Source of the DNA: Flaveria trinervia
Taxonomy: Eukaryota; Streptophyta; Magnoliopsida; Asterales; Asteraceae
Direction: 5' to 3'
Assembly: GCA_025506515.1 (NCBI GenBank)
Contig: CM046447.1
Coordinates: forward strand, 83,609,748 to 83,673,747
Length of the DNA: 64,000 nucleotides
The notes beneath the pieces were generated by a model that searched no databases, was not told the origin of the DNA, and worked only from the letters and a program-made list of their open reading frames with translations. Position numbers and translations under genes: made by a program. Below, piece after piece: positions 34,249 through 45,786 of this stretch; position 1 is the stretch's first letter, and every line of letters starts with the position of its first letter.

Positions 34249-35850
34249 AAAAGAAAAGTGATGTGATTCAAGATGAAGAAAGTTCTTAGTCCGACAAATA
34301 TTTTCTTAGTTTATTATATATTTTATTTTATTTTATTTTCATGTCTATTAAAATACAAAAATGCAAAAAGATTTTCAATTTTAAAATTTTAGAGGGGGAA
34401 TAGTTTAGTTTAGTATTTATTTAGTTGCAGTATTTATTTATTTAAAAATACGACGGGGGTAGGCAATATAGCTGAAAGAAATGAAATAAAATATGTGATT
34501 TTGATTCAAAGTTTATGGAAAATGATAGTATACAAGGAACAAATTGTTTGGGACTTTAAAATGATTTAACTGTTCAACATGCTAAATTCAAATTACAAGT
34601 CTGAGAAGTCTAAGCACAACAAAAGAAAAATGATAGTAAAACTAGTCTGCTACTGAGGTAACATAGATAAAGTAGACCTAGAGGTTGTTATTTCATTATA
34701 TGATGTGTTGGTATATTCAACACAATAGATGAGTAGATTTCATTGGTGAATTAAATTCAAACTAATTTATTCAACTTGATGTCGGTTCACATCTTATCCC
34801 TGGTTAACACAATCAACGCATTTCCAATAAGGGGTGATGAGCAAAATAAACACCACAAATGTGTGTGGATGACCATAAAAATAAGCAAAGCATATGGAAA
34901 AACTACTAAGAGCAATCAAGTTAATGACTAATGTTGTTGGTACGTTATGTGCAAATGAAAAAGAAATGCTCTAACAAGAAAATAGGTTGTGTGCATCATT
35001 GTTATGCGGTGGCACTGACTTTAGGATAAGCATAACCTAAATATTATGGAATTCATTGTTGTTTGCACCTCTCTGTTGTGCGATGGCACTGACGTGAGGC
35101 TTGGCATCTCTTTGAATGCTCTTAGAATAGTTTCTTCTTTCAAATACCCATAGACCGCTCGAAAATCTCCTATGGAATGTTGATTACCACATAAGTGTGG
35201 GATCCACAAATGCTTGTTGAAATAATTAAACCTAACTCATCACCAATGTGAGTCAAAAATCTGTGTATGAATTTAAGTGGAAAAATATACTGACAATCAT
35301 CGTGTCTGCAAATCTTGATAGTCAAAATCATTGTGTGCATCTTATAGCTCTAGTATGAATTCTTGAAAGTGCTATTGACTCTCAGACGAAACACAAATCT
35401 AGCATCAAAGTGCATATTAAAAGGGGTCTCAAATGATTATGATATACCTGCATGATTCTATAATGAATCTTTCTAGAAATGATCAAATTAACATGAAGTT
35501 GTTCTGCTCAGGAAGTAAAATCGGTTAGATGTATTCTAAAAGGTTTTCATCCATCTCAAACCCAAAACCACATAAATATGTCTTGTTTCTTTTAATTTCA
35601 TGTTGTTTTCTATTTTCTAATCTTATGTTGCGTAGATGTCGGACTATACAACTAGATGAAATCTGTGAATCACTCACTAAAAGAGGTCACGTCTGACGTG
35701 ACCAATGGGTTCTAAACCAAAAGAATCACGTCTGAGGTGATCAATGATGTTAAATTAAAAGGGTTATGTCTAAGATGATCAAAGGTCATAATGTTATATA
35801 TCAAAAGTTCAAATTTTAAGTGTTTGAAAGTGTAGGATGTCAAACTCATA
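34249..35850 (+). other. Element D long spacer after pol, non-coding
   Basis: About 1.6 kb of AT-rich sequence without a supported ORF lies between RNase H and the extra ORF. Two related short segments with TGTTATGCGGTGGCACTGAC and TGTTGTGCGATGGCACTGAC lie at about 34998 and 35073. A 38-bp tandem hairpin repeat lies within it and is listed separately. Confidence 0.6.
35681..35797. repeat. Three 38-bp tandem units, the first a perfect hairpin
   Basis: Units start at 35685, 35723 and 35761. The first holds GGTCACGTCTGACGTGACC, an 8-bp perfect inverted repeat with a 3-base loop. The second is AATCACGTCTGAGGTGATC and the third GGTTATGTCTAAGATGATC. Decay increases along the array. The ACGTG cores resemble binding sites of plant bZIP or bHLH factors, which is only a suggestion. 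Confidence 0.7.
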
Positions 35851-36030
35851 AGTATGAGCCAATCGTACAATTGAATTACAAGAATAAGCCAATCGCACAT
35901 TTAAACCATAAGTATGAGCCAGTCATACGATTGGACCATGAGTATGAGACAACCATGCGATTGGACCACAAGACTGAACAAATCGTATGAATGGACGAAG
36001 GAGTATAAGCCAGTCGCACGAGAAAGATGA
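35850..36030 (+). repeat. Element D 3' array of GTCGCACGA-type motifs
   Basis: Repeats such as GAGCCAATCGTACAATTGAA, GAGCCAGTCATACGATTGGA and ACAACCATGCGATTGGACC recur about every 30 bases just upstream of and into the extra ORF. They match the U3 and leader arrays of D and Y. Confidence 0.6.
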
Positions 36031-36839
36031 AAGTCGAGCCAAAGCTTCTGATGCAAATGTTGATCTTAAGAAAGCTGAATGGGCCGCGTGTTTTGCTGAA
36101 ATGAAAGCCCAGCGCACACCTCCAAAGCAGAATGCCTACACCAAACTATACAAAGTCAAGAAACAATAGAAAGTGTCTGGAAAAATCATCGTGTGGGCTT
36201 ATTTTGAAGAGTTAAATGTTTATGCTGTAAGGAGAGAGAAGGAAATTGAGTACTTCAGATATCCACATGATTTAAAGACTCTTCCTGGTTTTGAGCTTAA
36301 TAGATTGGCTAACCTAGATCTTTTGTATGACAACCTGAGGAAGATGTTGTGATGGTTTGAGATAGCTCTGAAGAAAGAATACCACACCAGATGGGTCAAC
36401 TTTAGCCTCAACAAATGAATCATTTTATTCATAAGATAGAAGTTGATCCTATCTCTTGAAGACCTAAGGTAGTGTTGAAGTGGAGTCCCCCAAGCACAAT
36501 CTCTAAGATTCTTTTACGAGAGATGCCTCAGGAGCTCACTCCACACTTCAAATAGTGGTACTATGAATGGAGGACGGGAGAAGCGGTCATAGTGTTGAAG
36601 AAATAAGGGAAGATAGAGACTATCAGGGTATTGATCCAATATGGCTTACCAACTTCTCTGCAGAAGATGTCTACACTCTATACAACTGGCTAGTGTTCTA
36701 TGTCACGCAAGATATTGTACAAGCTCTACAGTTTCAATATGTTATAAGGCTCTGCTTTGCATTTGAGATACATGCGGGAGTCACTAGAGAGAGAAGTACA
36801 AGAAATTTCAAGAGCATATGAAGAATGTTAGACAATAGG
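35987..36839 (+). pseudogene. Element D extra ORF after RNase H, unknown product, decayed
   Basis: The first open part (35987-36169) reads SRAKASDANVDLKKAEWAAC, then QNAYTKLYKVKKQ. After a TAG the frame reads VWAYFEELNVYAVRREKEIE and YFRYPHDLKTLPGFELNRLA. Further parts read WYYEWRTGEAVIVLK, DPIWLTNFSAEDVYTLYNWL and VQALQFQYVIRLCFAFEIHA. It ends KKFQEHMKNVRQ with TAG just before the polypurine tract. It has Trp/Tyr-rich soluble-protein character, with no membrane segment. It is not related to the ORF3 of A and E by eye. Two 1-bp differences from the duplicated copy break the frame only in this copy. Confidence 0.6.
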
Positions 36840-36850
36840 GTAAACTAGGT

Positions 36851-36861
36851 CCAAGGGGGAT
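36851..36861 (+). other. Element D polypurine tract
   Basis: CCAAGGGGGAT lies immediately upstream of the 3' LTR (TGTTGATACAAG). It is repeated at about 42461-42471 in the duplicated copy. Confidence 0.8.
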
Positions 36862-36863
36862 TT

Positions 36864-37573
36864 TGTTGATACAAGTGTTCCTAGTTTATATGCTTAAGTG
36901 TAAAAGTCATTCATGTCTTACATATGTGTAATTTGATGATGTAATGAAGTATGATATATGCCTTGATGTTTATTTATCTTTGATTCATATGTATGAACTT
37001 TTTATATAGGTTTGAGGTTGTTGTAGTTAGTTCTTAGTCAATAATAATTAATTAATGTGTTCAACCTAGTCGGGTGATTATTCATGTAATGGACCATACT
37101 TATGGACCATACGCATGAATATATCATGCTTATGGACCAGTCGCACGACTGAACTAGAAGACTGGATCAATCATATGATTGAGACATAAGATTGACTCAG
37201 TCGCACGACTGAACCTTCAGTCGTGCGTATGAATCAATCGCATGAGTCAGTCGCACGACTGAACCATGCTAATGGTTCAGTCATACGAATGAAAACTACA
37301 AATCTATAAATACCACTTAATTCGTGAAAAAAAACACTGGAGAGATACTTCGAATATACAAAAACCCTAGCCGTCCAGAGCGTCCCAAACAACCAATCCA
37401 ACTTCATAGTTCGATCTTGATCGATTCCTACTCATTCTTAACGTTTAGTTTATTGTTACATCGATCGGATTATCATTCTCATTGATTGGATCGTCAATCA
37501 AATAGGATTCCGTAGTATTTGATCTGGTTTCACGCAGTATCCGTTAGTACTCCGTATGTACACGGTCCTAACA
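36864..37573 (+). repeat. Element D 3' LTR (710 bp)
   Basis: It starts TGTTGATACAAGTG and ends CGGTCCTAACA, followed by TSD GTTCG. The motif array and TATA (CTATAAATACC, about 37303) are as in the 5' LTR. Confidence 0.94.
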
Positions 37574-37578
37574 GTTCG

Positions 37579-39300
37579 CATTACAATGCAAAATCATCAT
37601 CATTATAGAAAATGGATGCCAACCAAAACAAGCCAAGTAGCCGCCCGTGCCATCCTCAACAAGCATTATCTGCCAACTGGAAAATGCATAAAAAAGTTAG
37701 CGTTGCTCAGTGAGTTCTAATTTTATAAAATAAAATACTTTTACTTCCGTTTTAAAACCTTCGTTTACATTCTTAGGCGATCAAGTATCATACGTACACA
37801 TAGATAATAACATTATTATCTTTCATCATCGTTTATTAAATTTCGTTCATGCATCATCATACGTCATTGTTATCATTTGTTACCTTCCTTGCCGTTCATT
37901 ACATACGTTCATCGTTACTTCCTTACATTCCATACCATACCATGAAATTTACCCCACCATCATGCATAAAGCAGGTACTGCGCTGAGGTCTATCATAGAC
38001 CCCATACATTGCGCCTGGTGGCCTGACCACAATACCAGGGTAAGTTCAGGTGTACCATTTCCATGTGCTATACCCCACCATCGTGCATAAAGCAGGTACT
38101 GGGCCGAAGTCTAAAAGTAAACTCCCATACATTGCGCCCGGTGGCCTGACCACAGTATTAGGGTAAGCGACAAAGGTTCCATACATATAGTCAATCATAA
38201 AGATAGACCCTAGGGTGCATCCTTCCGAGATAGCTAACCCACACACCATTGATCTAACACCACTCATGGGTGGGAACCTCCATACTTTGCTTGCAAGACT
38301 TTCTTACATTCGTTCGTTCATTAATGCATGCATTAATTCTTACTTTACGTTCCACTTATCATTTTCATTAGCTTTCGTTGTTACATAATACTTTTCACTC
38401 ATTTTATAATCATAACACATAAGTCACGGAATAATACATAATAGGAACATAAGGTAAAAACAACACATTTATACATAGAATCAGATAAACATCGCATACC
38501 CCATCAAACACCATCATAAGCATCATCCATCATACATTCACATACATATACATATGTATCACAAGCATATGTCATCATAAAACATAAATTATCCTCCGTG
38601 GGACAACGGGGGTTTGGGGGCGGCAACCCCTGACAGCGGGGTCCTTGGGGCAGCAGCCTTTAGTGGGGTCTAAGGCGCAACGCCCCTGGCTGGGGTCGTG
38701 CAGCCAGGTCATTTAAAATAGAGGATCTAGAACTCACCTGGACTCACTGAGTAGCTTCTCAGTCAAGCTTTTAAAACAAGGGTCGCATTACATAGGCTGC
38801 AGATAAGTTAACACTCAAAGGAGTTAATTTCTTTCGATTTTCTCTGCTAATTTTGCTGCCAGATCAGTAGTTTCGCTACTAGTTTTGCCAGCAGTTTGGC
38901 TCCTAGTTTCGCCGGCAGTTAAGCTGCTAGTTTTGCTGGCATCTTCATTGGAAATTTTGCTAGCATCTTCGCTGACAGTTTTGCCCAACTTTGGTTGGAA
39001 AACCATGTCTGGGAAACTACTTGTGAAACTATAGTTTCGCAGGAAGACCCATAGTTTTGCGGGACGAATACATAATTCCGCTGGATGAACACCCAGTTTC
39101 GTAGAACGGGCTGAAAATTATGAACCACCCCATTTTTACCCAAAACTTCAATCTTTTACACCCAAAACCTTGGTTATCATCCATGAAGCTATATCTAAGC
39201 TTTTAACAAGTATTCTTACACAAAAACGTGAGTTTTGGGCGAATCTTTGCCACTTTCAAACACCCAAACCCTAGAGTCCGGGTTTACATCAAGATGAAAG
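37579..39300 (-). repeat. Element B 5' LTR, second segment
   Basis: It continues the LTR after D. It contains the direct-repeat pair (37960-38165), the GC-rich block (38593-38700) and the TTTCGC-type tract. It ends GAAAG (39296-39300), the target of E. Confidence 0.9.
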
Positions 39301-40094
39301 TGTAGGGATAAATGAAGAGGCTGATGCAACCTAAACATCTTTAATCTCTCCTGCATACTGCACAAGTGCATTGAAGTGGAATGCTTCGGAAGTTTCACAT
39401 GTGCAACAGAAATACTCTAAGTGTGAAATCTTCCGAAGCCAAGACCAACATCTTCTGAAGCCAAAGATGAAGTCTTCCGAAGCCTCAGAGACAAAGTCTT
39501 CTGAAGCTTCAAGTTCATGAAGACAGATTCTTCCGAAGACTTTTAACATATGCTTTATCTGATGTACTGTACCATAAAGCTGGACACCTTTCCGCTGCAA
39601 CTTTGCAAGTCACCAACTAACATGGTTTGGTGAAAAGGTCCATGCTTTTGGTAACTGTACATTGAGGTCTTGAGTCTGTATACTTTCTACTTTATGTACT
39701 TTATCCTTTTTGTAATAGAAAAGGATGTGAGCTATGGCATGTCATAGTCACAAGTCAAAAGGCAATCTTCCTTTTGACTCTACAATGATTTTGTTTGTGG
39801 GTCTAGTCAATTGTATCCAGCTGGCTTTCAAAGTATAGCCAGCTGTAGGATGTAGTATAAGTATCTCATGTTCTTGTATCTTTTATTTATGCTTTTGAAA
39901 CACTTGTAATAGAACATAGAGAAAGCAATATAGTGCATTCTTGAAAACATACTCTCTTGTTCTGTCTCTTACATTACTTGTGTTCTTAGTATCTTATCTT
40001 GGTTAATTCAGTTTACTGTTTGATAAAAGTTTAGTTAATCTCCTCTTTGTGTCATTGTGTTGTAATTGTGTTAAAGCCCTTAAACGGTCCTGCA
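39301..40094 (+). repeat. Element E 5' LTR, duplicated copy 1 (794 bp)
   Basis: TGTAGGGATAAATG...GGTCCTGCA. It is nearly identical to 44907-45702 apart from 1-bp indels. It is followed by a PBS at 40097-40108 (TGGTATCAGAGC). Confidence 0.93.
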
Positions 40095-40178
40095 ATTGGT
40101 ATCAGAGCATTCCAGGCTCTTGATATAAGATCTAACCATCTTAAGATCCCTCACACACACAAAAACTAAACTCTTCAA

Positions 40179-41949
40179 ATGGCTTCCATCTCAAAGACTG
40201 ATATGGAGACTGGAACCATGAACAAATCCCCACTGATCACTCTTGATGATTTTGACACTTGGTGCATGAGGATGGAAGGCTTCATCAGGTCTCTTGACTC
40301 AAGAATGTGGGAATCTGTTGTAAATGGACCTTTCATACCCAGCACCCCCTCTACTACTGGTGCTGGTATGATCCCTAAAGATATGGCCAACTACTCAGAT
40401 GAAGATAGAAAAAGAGTAGAGATTGATAGGAAGGCCGTGACTGCTCTTCAGACTGCTCTTCCAAACTCTGTATACAGAGGTTTTAAGAAGTGCAAAACAG
40501 CTAAACAGCTGTGAGATGCACTGAAGCTGATGTATGAAGGCTCCTCTGAAGCCAAGGAGAACAAGAAAGATCTTCTGAAGCAGCAGTTTGAAAATTTCAC
40601 CTTCAAAGCAAGTGAACCCATGACCCAACAATACTTCAGGTATGTTGAGATTGTGGATACCCTAGTGGATGGAGGAGTACCTCTTGAGAACAGGGACATT
40701 GTAAGGAAGTTCATGTCCTCACTTCCTAGGCAATGGACACACTATTGTGTGGTGATCAAGAGGACTGAGAACCTTAAAACTCTTACTCTGACAGAGTTCT
40801 ATGGGATTCTCAGTGGATACCAGATGGAAATGAACATGCAAGGTTCATCTAGAAACTCCAACAATCAAATGGGTTTAGCCCTTCATGTAGTTGAAAGGGA
40901 CAACATAGAACCCAACATCATCTCATATGCTACCCTGACAACTCACAAAAGGGTCCTTTCATCACCTTCCCGGAGACACCAAGAGAGAACTTTACTCAAG
41001 GAAGTCCATTCCAAGAGACAAGTTCTTCTCAAGCCTTTGTGTCTACTGATGAAAGCTGTGGGAATTATCTTTTTACTCTTGAAGACCTAGACTGTATTCA
41101 TCCAGATGACCTGGAATACATGGAGATAGTTCAGCAGATGGCTCTCCTCACTCATAGAGCCAAGAAGTTCTACAAGAGAACATGAAGAAGATTTCCAAGC
41201 AATGCTATCAGTGGAAAGTTTGGGCTGGATAAAAGCAAAGTTAAGTGCTACAACTGTAACCTTATGGGTCACTTTGCTAGGGAGTGTAAGGCACCTAAAG
41301 AAAATGGGGGCCAAACACAATCCAGACCAAACTACACTGACAAAGCCCCTCAGTCTGAGAAGCCTAAGCAACATGCTGCTGTTGCTGTTGAAGAGGGAGG
41401 CTTTGACTGGAGTTTTCAAGTAGAAGATGCTTCTCCAAACCAAGCACTAATGGCTGATTATGATGAAGCCAAGGTATTAGAACATCTCTGTACTCCTGAA
41501 TGCATTGCTAAAGTAAATAGATACAGGTCCTACAACTTGGAGATGAGATCTGATCTTGAGTCCTTAAACATTTTAAAATCTGATTTTAGAAAGTCTGAAA
41601 ATGATTATAAACTGAAAATAGAGGACTTAGAGAAAACCATTTCAGTTCTAAAACATGAACACACAAACTTTAGAACTCAAATTCAAGATCTCATAACCAA
41701 GCTAACTGAGTGCCAGGCTGAGCTTGTGATCAGCAAAGCCAGGGCAAAAAGAGTGTTCTTGAAGAAGAGACCTTCAAGAACATGATATCCTCATCTCTGC
41801 ACAACAAAGTATGCTATCAAAACAGACAGGGACTGGGATCAAATGAGATAGCTCCTCCACACACAATCTTGTCTGTAAGATCTCCTGGGTGTAGAACTTG
41901 TGAAGATGAGCTTCCTCTCATAGATCCTATAAGTGAGGATGATGAAGCA
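40179..41949 (+). pseudogene. Element E gag, truncated duplicated copy 1
   Basis: It starts MASISKTDMETGTMNKSP. A TGA after 111 codons (40512-40514) replaces Trp, as in A and in the other copy. The next stretch (40530-41090, same frame) is uninterrupted until a missing A at about 40912 shifts the frame. A second TGA is at 41183. The first zinc knuckle (CYNCNLMGHFAREC) and the coiled-coil segment are present. The copy ends at the duplication junction, where it runs into D-derived sequence. It has no pol. Confidence 0.88.
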
Positions 41950-43183
41950 GATGTTGTGATGGTTTGAGATAGCTCTGAAGAAAGAATACCACACCAGATG
42001 GGTCAACTTTAAGCCTCAACAAATGAATCATTTTATTCATAAGATAGAAGTTGATCCTATCTCTTGAAGACCTAAGGTAGTGTTGAAGTGGAGTCCCCCA
42101 AGCACAATCTCTAAGATTCTTTTACGAGAGATACCTCAGGAGCTCACTCCACACTTCAAATAGTGGTACTATGAATGGAGGACGGGAGAAGCGGTCATAG
42201 TGTTGAAGAAATAAGGGAAGATAGAGACTATCAGGGTATTTGATCCAATATGGCTTACCAACTTCTCTGCAGAAGATGTCTACACTCTATACAACTGGCT
42301 AGTGTTCTATGTCACGCAAGATATTGTACAAGCTCTACAGTTTCAATATGTTATAAGGCTCTGCTTTGCATTTGAGATACATGCGGGAGTCACTAGAGAA
42401 GAGAAGTACAAGAAATTTCAAGAGCATATGAAGAATGTTAGACAATAGGGTAAACTAGGTCCAAGGGGGATTTTGTTGATACAAGTGTTCCTAGTTTATA
42501 TGCTTAAGTGTAAAAGTCATTCATGTCTTACATATGTGTAATTTGATGATGTAATGAAGTATGATATATGCCTTGATGTTTATTTATCTTTGATTCATAT
42601 GTATGAACTTTTTATATAGGTTTGAGGTTGTTGTAGTTAGTTCTTAGTCAATAATAATTAATTAATGTGTTCAACCTAGTCGGGTGATTATTCATGTAAT
42701 GGACCATACTTATGGACCATACGCATGAATATATCATGCTTATGGACCAGTCGCACGACTGAACTAGAAGACTGGATCAATCATATGATTGAGACATAAG
42801 ATTGACTCAGTCGCACGACTGAACCTTCAGTCGTGCGTATGAATCAATCGCATGAGTCAGTCGCACGACTGAACCATGCTAATGGTTCAGTCATACGAAT
42901 GAAAACTACAAATCTATAAATACCACTTAATTCGTGAAAAAAAACACTGGAGAGATACTTCGAATATACAAAAACCCTAGCCGTCCAGAGCGTCCCAAAC
43001 AACCAATCCAACTTCATAGTTCGATCTTGATCGATTCCTACTCATTCTTAACGTTTAGTTTATTGTTACATCGATCGGATTATCATTCTCATTGATTGGA
43101 TCGTCAATCAAATAGGATTCCGTAGTATTTGATCTGGTTTCACGCAGTATCCGTTAGTACTCCGTATGTACACGGTCCTAACA
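41950..43183 (+). mobile_element. Element D tail, duplicated copy 2 (extra ORF end plus 3' LTR)
   Basis: It begins inside the D extra ORF and reads through the polypurine tract to a full LTR (42474-43183, 710 bp) ending CTAACA and then GTTCG. Here the extra ORF keeps the frame RVFDPIWLTNFSAEDV and continues through the Glu-Glu-Lys-Tyr end that is broken in copy 1. Confidence 0.92.
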
Positions 43184-43188
43184 GTTCG

Positions 43189-44906
43189 CATTACAATGCA
43201 AAATCATCATCATTATAGAAAATGGATGCCAACCAAAACAAGCCAAGTAGCCGCCCGTGCCATCCTCAACAAGCATTATCTGCCAACTGGAAAATGCATA
43301 AAAAAATTAGCGTTGCTCAGTGAGTTCTAATTTTATAAAATAAAATACTTTTACTTCCGTTTTAAAACCTCGTTTACATTCTTAGGCGATCAAGTATCAT
43401 ACGTACACATAGATAATAACATTATTATCTTTCATCATCGTTTATTAAATTTCGTTCATGCATCATCATACGTCATTGTTATCATTTGTTACCTTCCTTG
43501 CCGTTCATTACATACGTTCATCGTTACTTCCTTACATTCCATACCATACCATGAAATTTACCCCACCATCATGCATAAAGCAGGTACTGGGCTGAGGTCT
43601 ATCATAGACCCCATACATTGCGCCTGGTGGCCTGACCACAATACCAGGGTAAGTTCAGGTGTACCATTTCCATGTGCTATACCCCACCATCGTGCATAAA
43701 GCAGGTACTGGGCCGAAGTCTAAAAGTAAACTCCCATACATTGCGCCCGGTGGCCTGACCACAGTATTAGGGTAAGCGACAAAGGTTCCATACATATAGT
43801 CAATCATAAAGATAGACCCTAGGGTGCATCCTTCCGAGATAGCTAACCCACACACCATTGATCTAACACCACTCATTGGGTGGGAACCTCCATACTTTGC
43901 TTGCAAGACTTTCTTACATTCGTTCGTTCATTAATGCATGCATTAATTCTTACTTTACGTTCCACTTATCATTTTCATTAGCTTTCGTTGTTACATAATA
44001 CTTTTCACTCATTTTATAATCATAACACATAAGTCACGGAATAATACATAATAGGAACATAAGGTAAAAACAACACATTTATACATAGAATCAGATAAAC
44101 ATCGCATACCCCATCAAACACCATCATAAGCATCATCCATCATACATTCACATACATATACATATGTATCACAAGCATATGTCATCATAAAACATAAATT
44201 ATCCTCCGTGGGACAACGGGGGTTTGGGGGCGGCAACCCCTGACAGCGGGGTCCTTGGGGCAGCAGCTTTAGTGGGGTCTAAGGCGCAACGCCCCTGGCT
44301 GGGGTCGTGCAGCCAGGTCATTTAAAATAGAGGATCTAGAACTCACCTGGACTCACTGAGTAGCTTCTCAGTCAAGCTTTTAAAACAAGGGTCGCATTAC
44401 ATAGGCTGCAGATAAGTTAACACTCAAAGGAGTTAATTTCTTTCGATTTTCTCTGCTAATTTTGCTGCCAGATCAGTAGTTCGCTACTAGTTTTGCCAGC
44501 AGTTTGGCTCCTAGTTTCGCCGGCAGTTAAGCTGCTAGTTTTGCTGGCATCTTCATTGGAAATTTTGCTAGCATCTTCGCTGACAGTTTTGCCCAACTTT
44601 GGTTGGAAAACCATGTCTGGGAAACTACTTGTGAAACTATAGTTTCGCAGGAAGACCCATAGTTTTGCGGGACGAATACATATTCCGCTGGATGAACACC
44701 CAGTTTCGTAGAACGGGCTGAAAATTATGAACCACCCCATTTTTACCCAAAACTTCAATCTTTTACACCCAAAACCTTGGTTATCATCCATGAAGCTATA
44801 TCTAAGCTTTTAACAAGTATTCTTACACAAAAACGTGAGTTTTGGGCGAATCTTTGCCACTTTCAAACACCCAACCCTAGAGTCCGGGTTTACATCAAGA
44901 TGAAAG
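43189..44906 (-). repeat. Element B LTR segment, duplicated copy 2
   Basis: It is nearly identical to 37579-39300 and contains the same direct-repeat pair and GC-rich block. It ends in GAAAG (44902-44906), the left TSD of E. Confidence 0.92.
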
Positions 44907-45702
44907 TGTAGGGATAAATGAAGAGGCTGATGCAACCTAAACATCTTTAATCTCTCCTGCATACTGCACAAGTGCATTGAAGTGGAATGCTTCGGAAGTT
45001 TCACATGTGCAACAGAAATACTCTAAGTGTGAAATCTTCCGAAGCCAAGACCAACATCTTCTGAAGCCAAAGATGAAGTCTTCCGAAGCCTCAGAGACAA
45101 AGTCTTCTGAAGCTTCAAGTTCATGAAGACAGATTTCTTCCGAAGACTTTTAACATATGCTTTATCTGATGTACTGTACCATAAAGCTGGACACCTTTCC
45201 GCTGCAACTTTGCAAGTCACCAACTAACATGGTTTGGTGAAAAGTCCATGCTTTTGGTAACTGTACATTGAGGTCTTGAGTCTGTATACTTTCTACTTTA
45301 TGTACTTTATCCTTTTTGTAATAGAAAAGGATGTGAGCTATGGCATGTCATAGTCACAAGTCAAAAGGCAATCTTCCTTTTGACTCTACAATTGATTTTG
45401 TTTGTGGGTCTAGTCAATTGTATCCAGCTGGCTTTCAAAGTATAGCCAGCTGTAGGATGTAGTATAAGTATCTCATGTTCTTGTATCTTTTATTTATGCT
45501 TTTGAAACACTTGTAATAGAACATAGAGAAAGCAATATAGTGCATTCTTGAAAACCATACTCTCTTGTTCTGTCTCTTACATTACTTGTGTTCTTAGTAT
45601 CTTATCTTGGTTAATTCAGTTTACTGTTTGATAAAAGTTTAGTTAATCTCCTCTTTGTGTCATTGTGTTGTAATTGTGTTAAAGCCCTTAAACGGTCCTG
45701 CA
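44907..45702 (+). repeat. Element E 5' LTR (796 bp)
   Basis: TGTAGGGATAAATG...CGGTCCTGCA. CTTCCGAAG, GAAGCTTC (45109-45116) and TTCATGAA (45120-45127) motifs cluster at 45030-45150. It is followed by a PBS. Confidence 0.95.
45030..45150 (+). promoter_or_regulatory. Element E LTR cluster of GAAG/CTTC motifs, partly heat-shock-element-like
   Basis: TTCCGAAG, TTCTGAAG, GAAGTCTTCC, GAAGCTTC and TTCATGAA are packed into about 120 bases. GAAGCTTC and TTCATGAA have the GAAnnTTC and TTCnnGAA spacing of heat-shock elements; the CTTCCGAAG units do not. Regulatory function is inferred. Confidence 0.45.
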
Positions 45703-45704
45703 AT

Positions 45705-45716
45705 TGGTATCAGAGC
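45705..45716 (+). other. Element E primer-binding site (initiator tRNA-Met)
   Basis: A perfect TGGTATCAGAGC lies two bases after the LTR end. Confidence 0.94.
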
Positions 45717-45786
45717 ATTCCAGGCTCTTGATATAAGATCTAACCATCTTAAGATCCCTCACACACACAAAAACTAAACTCTTCAA

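Larger units (their letters stand above)
29543..37573 (+). mobile_element. Element D: Ty1/copia retrotransposon, internally deleted, with extra ORF
   Basis: LTRs of 711 and 710 bp and TSD GTTCG (29538-29542 and 37574-37578) bound an 8.0-kb element inside B's right LTR. The restored empty site matches B's other LTR at about 14461-14495. It belongs to the same family as Y. A deletion removed most of gag plus the protease. It keeps integrase, RT and RNase H in broken form and carries an extra ORF between RNase H and the polypurine tract. Its last 1.2 kb is copied again at 41950-43183. Confidence 0.94.
36342..41949. repeat. Tandem duplication, copy 1 (about 5.6 kb)
   Basis: The block runs from inside D's extra ORF through D's 3' LTR, a segment of B's LTR, and E's 5' LTR and gag up to ...GATGATGAAG. 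There it is joined to a second copy starting AGATGTTGTGATGG. By eye I count about 22 differences from copy 2, of which about 18 are 1-bp indels and 4 are substitutions. Either copy alone carries frameshifts the other lacks. Confidence 0.93.
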
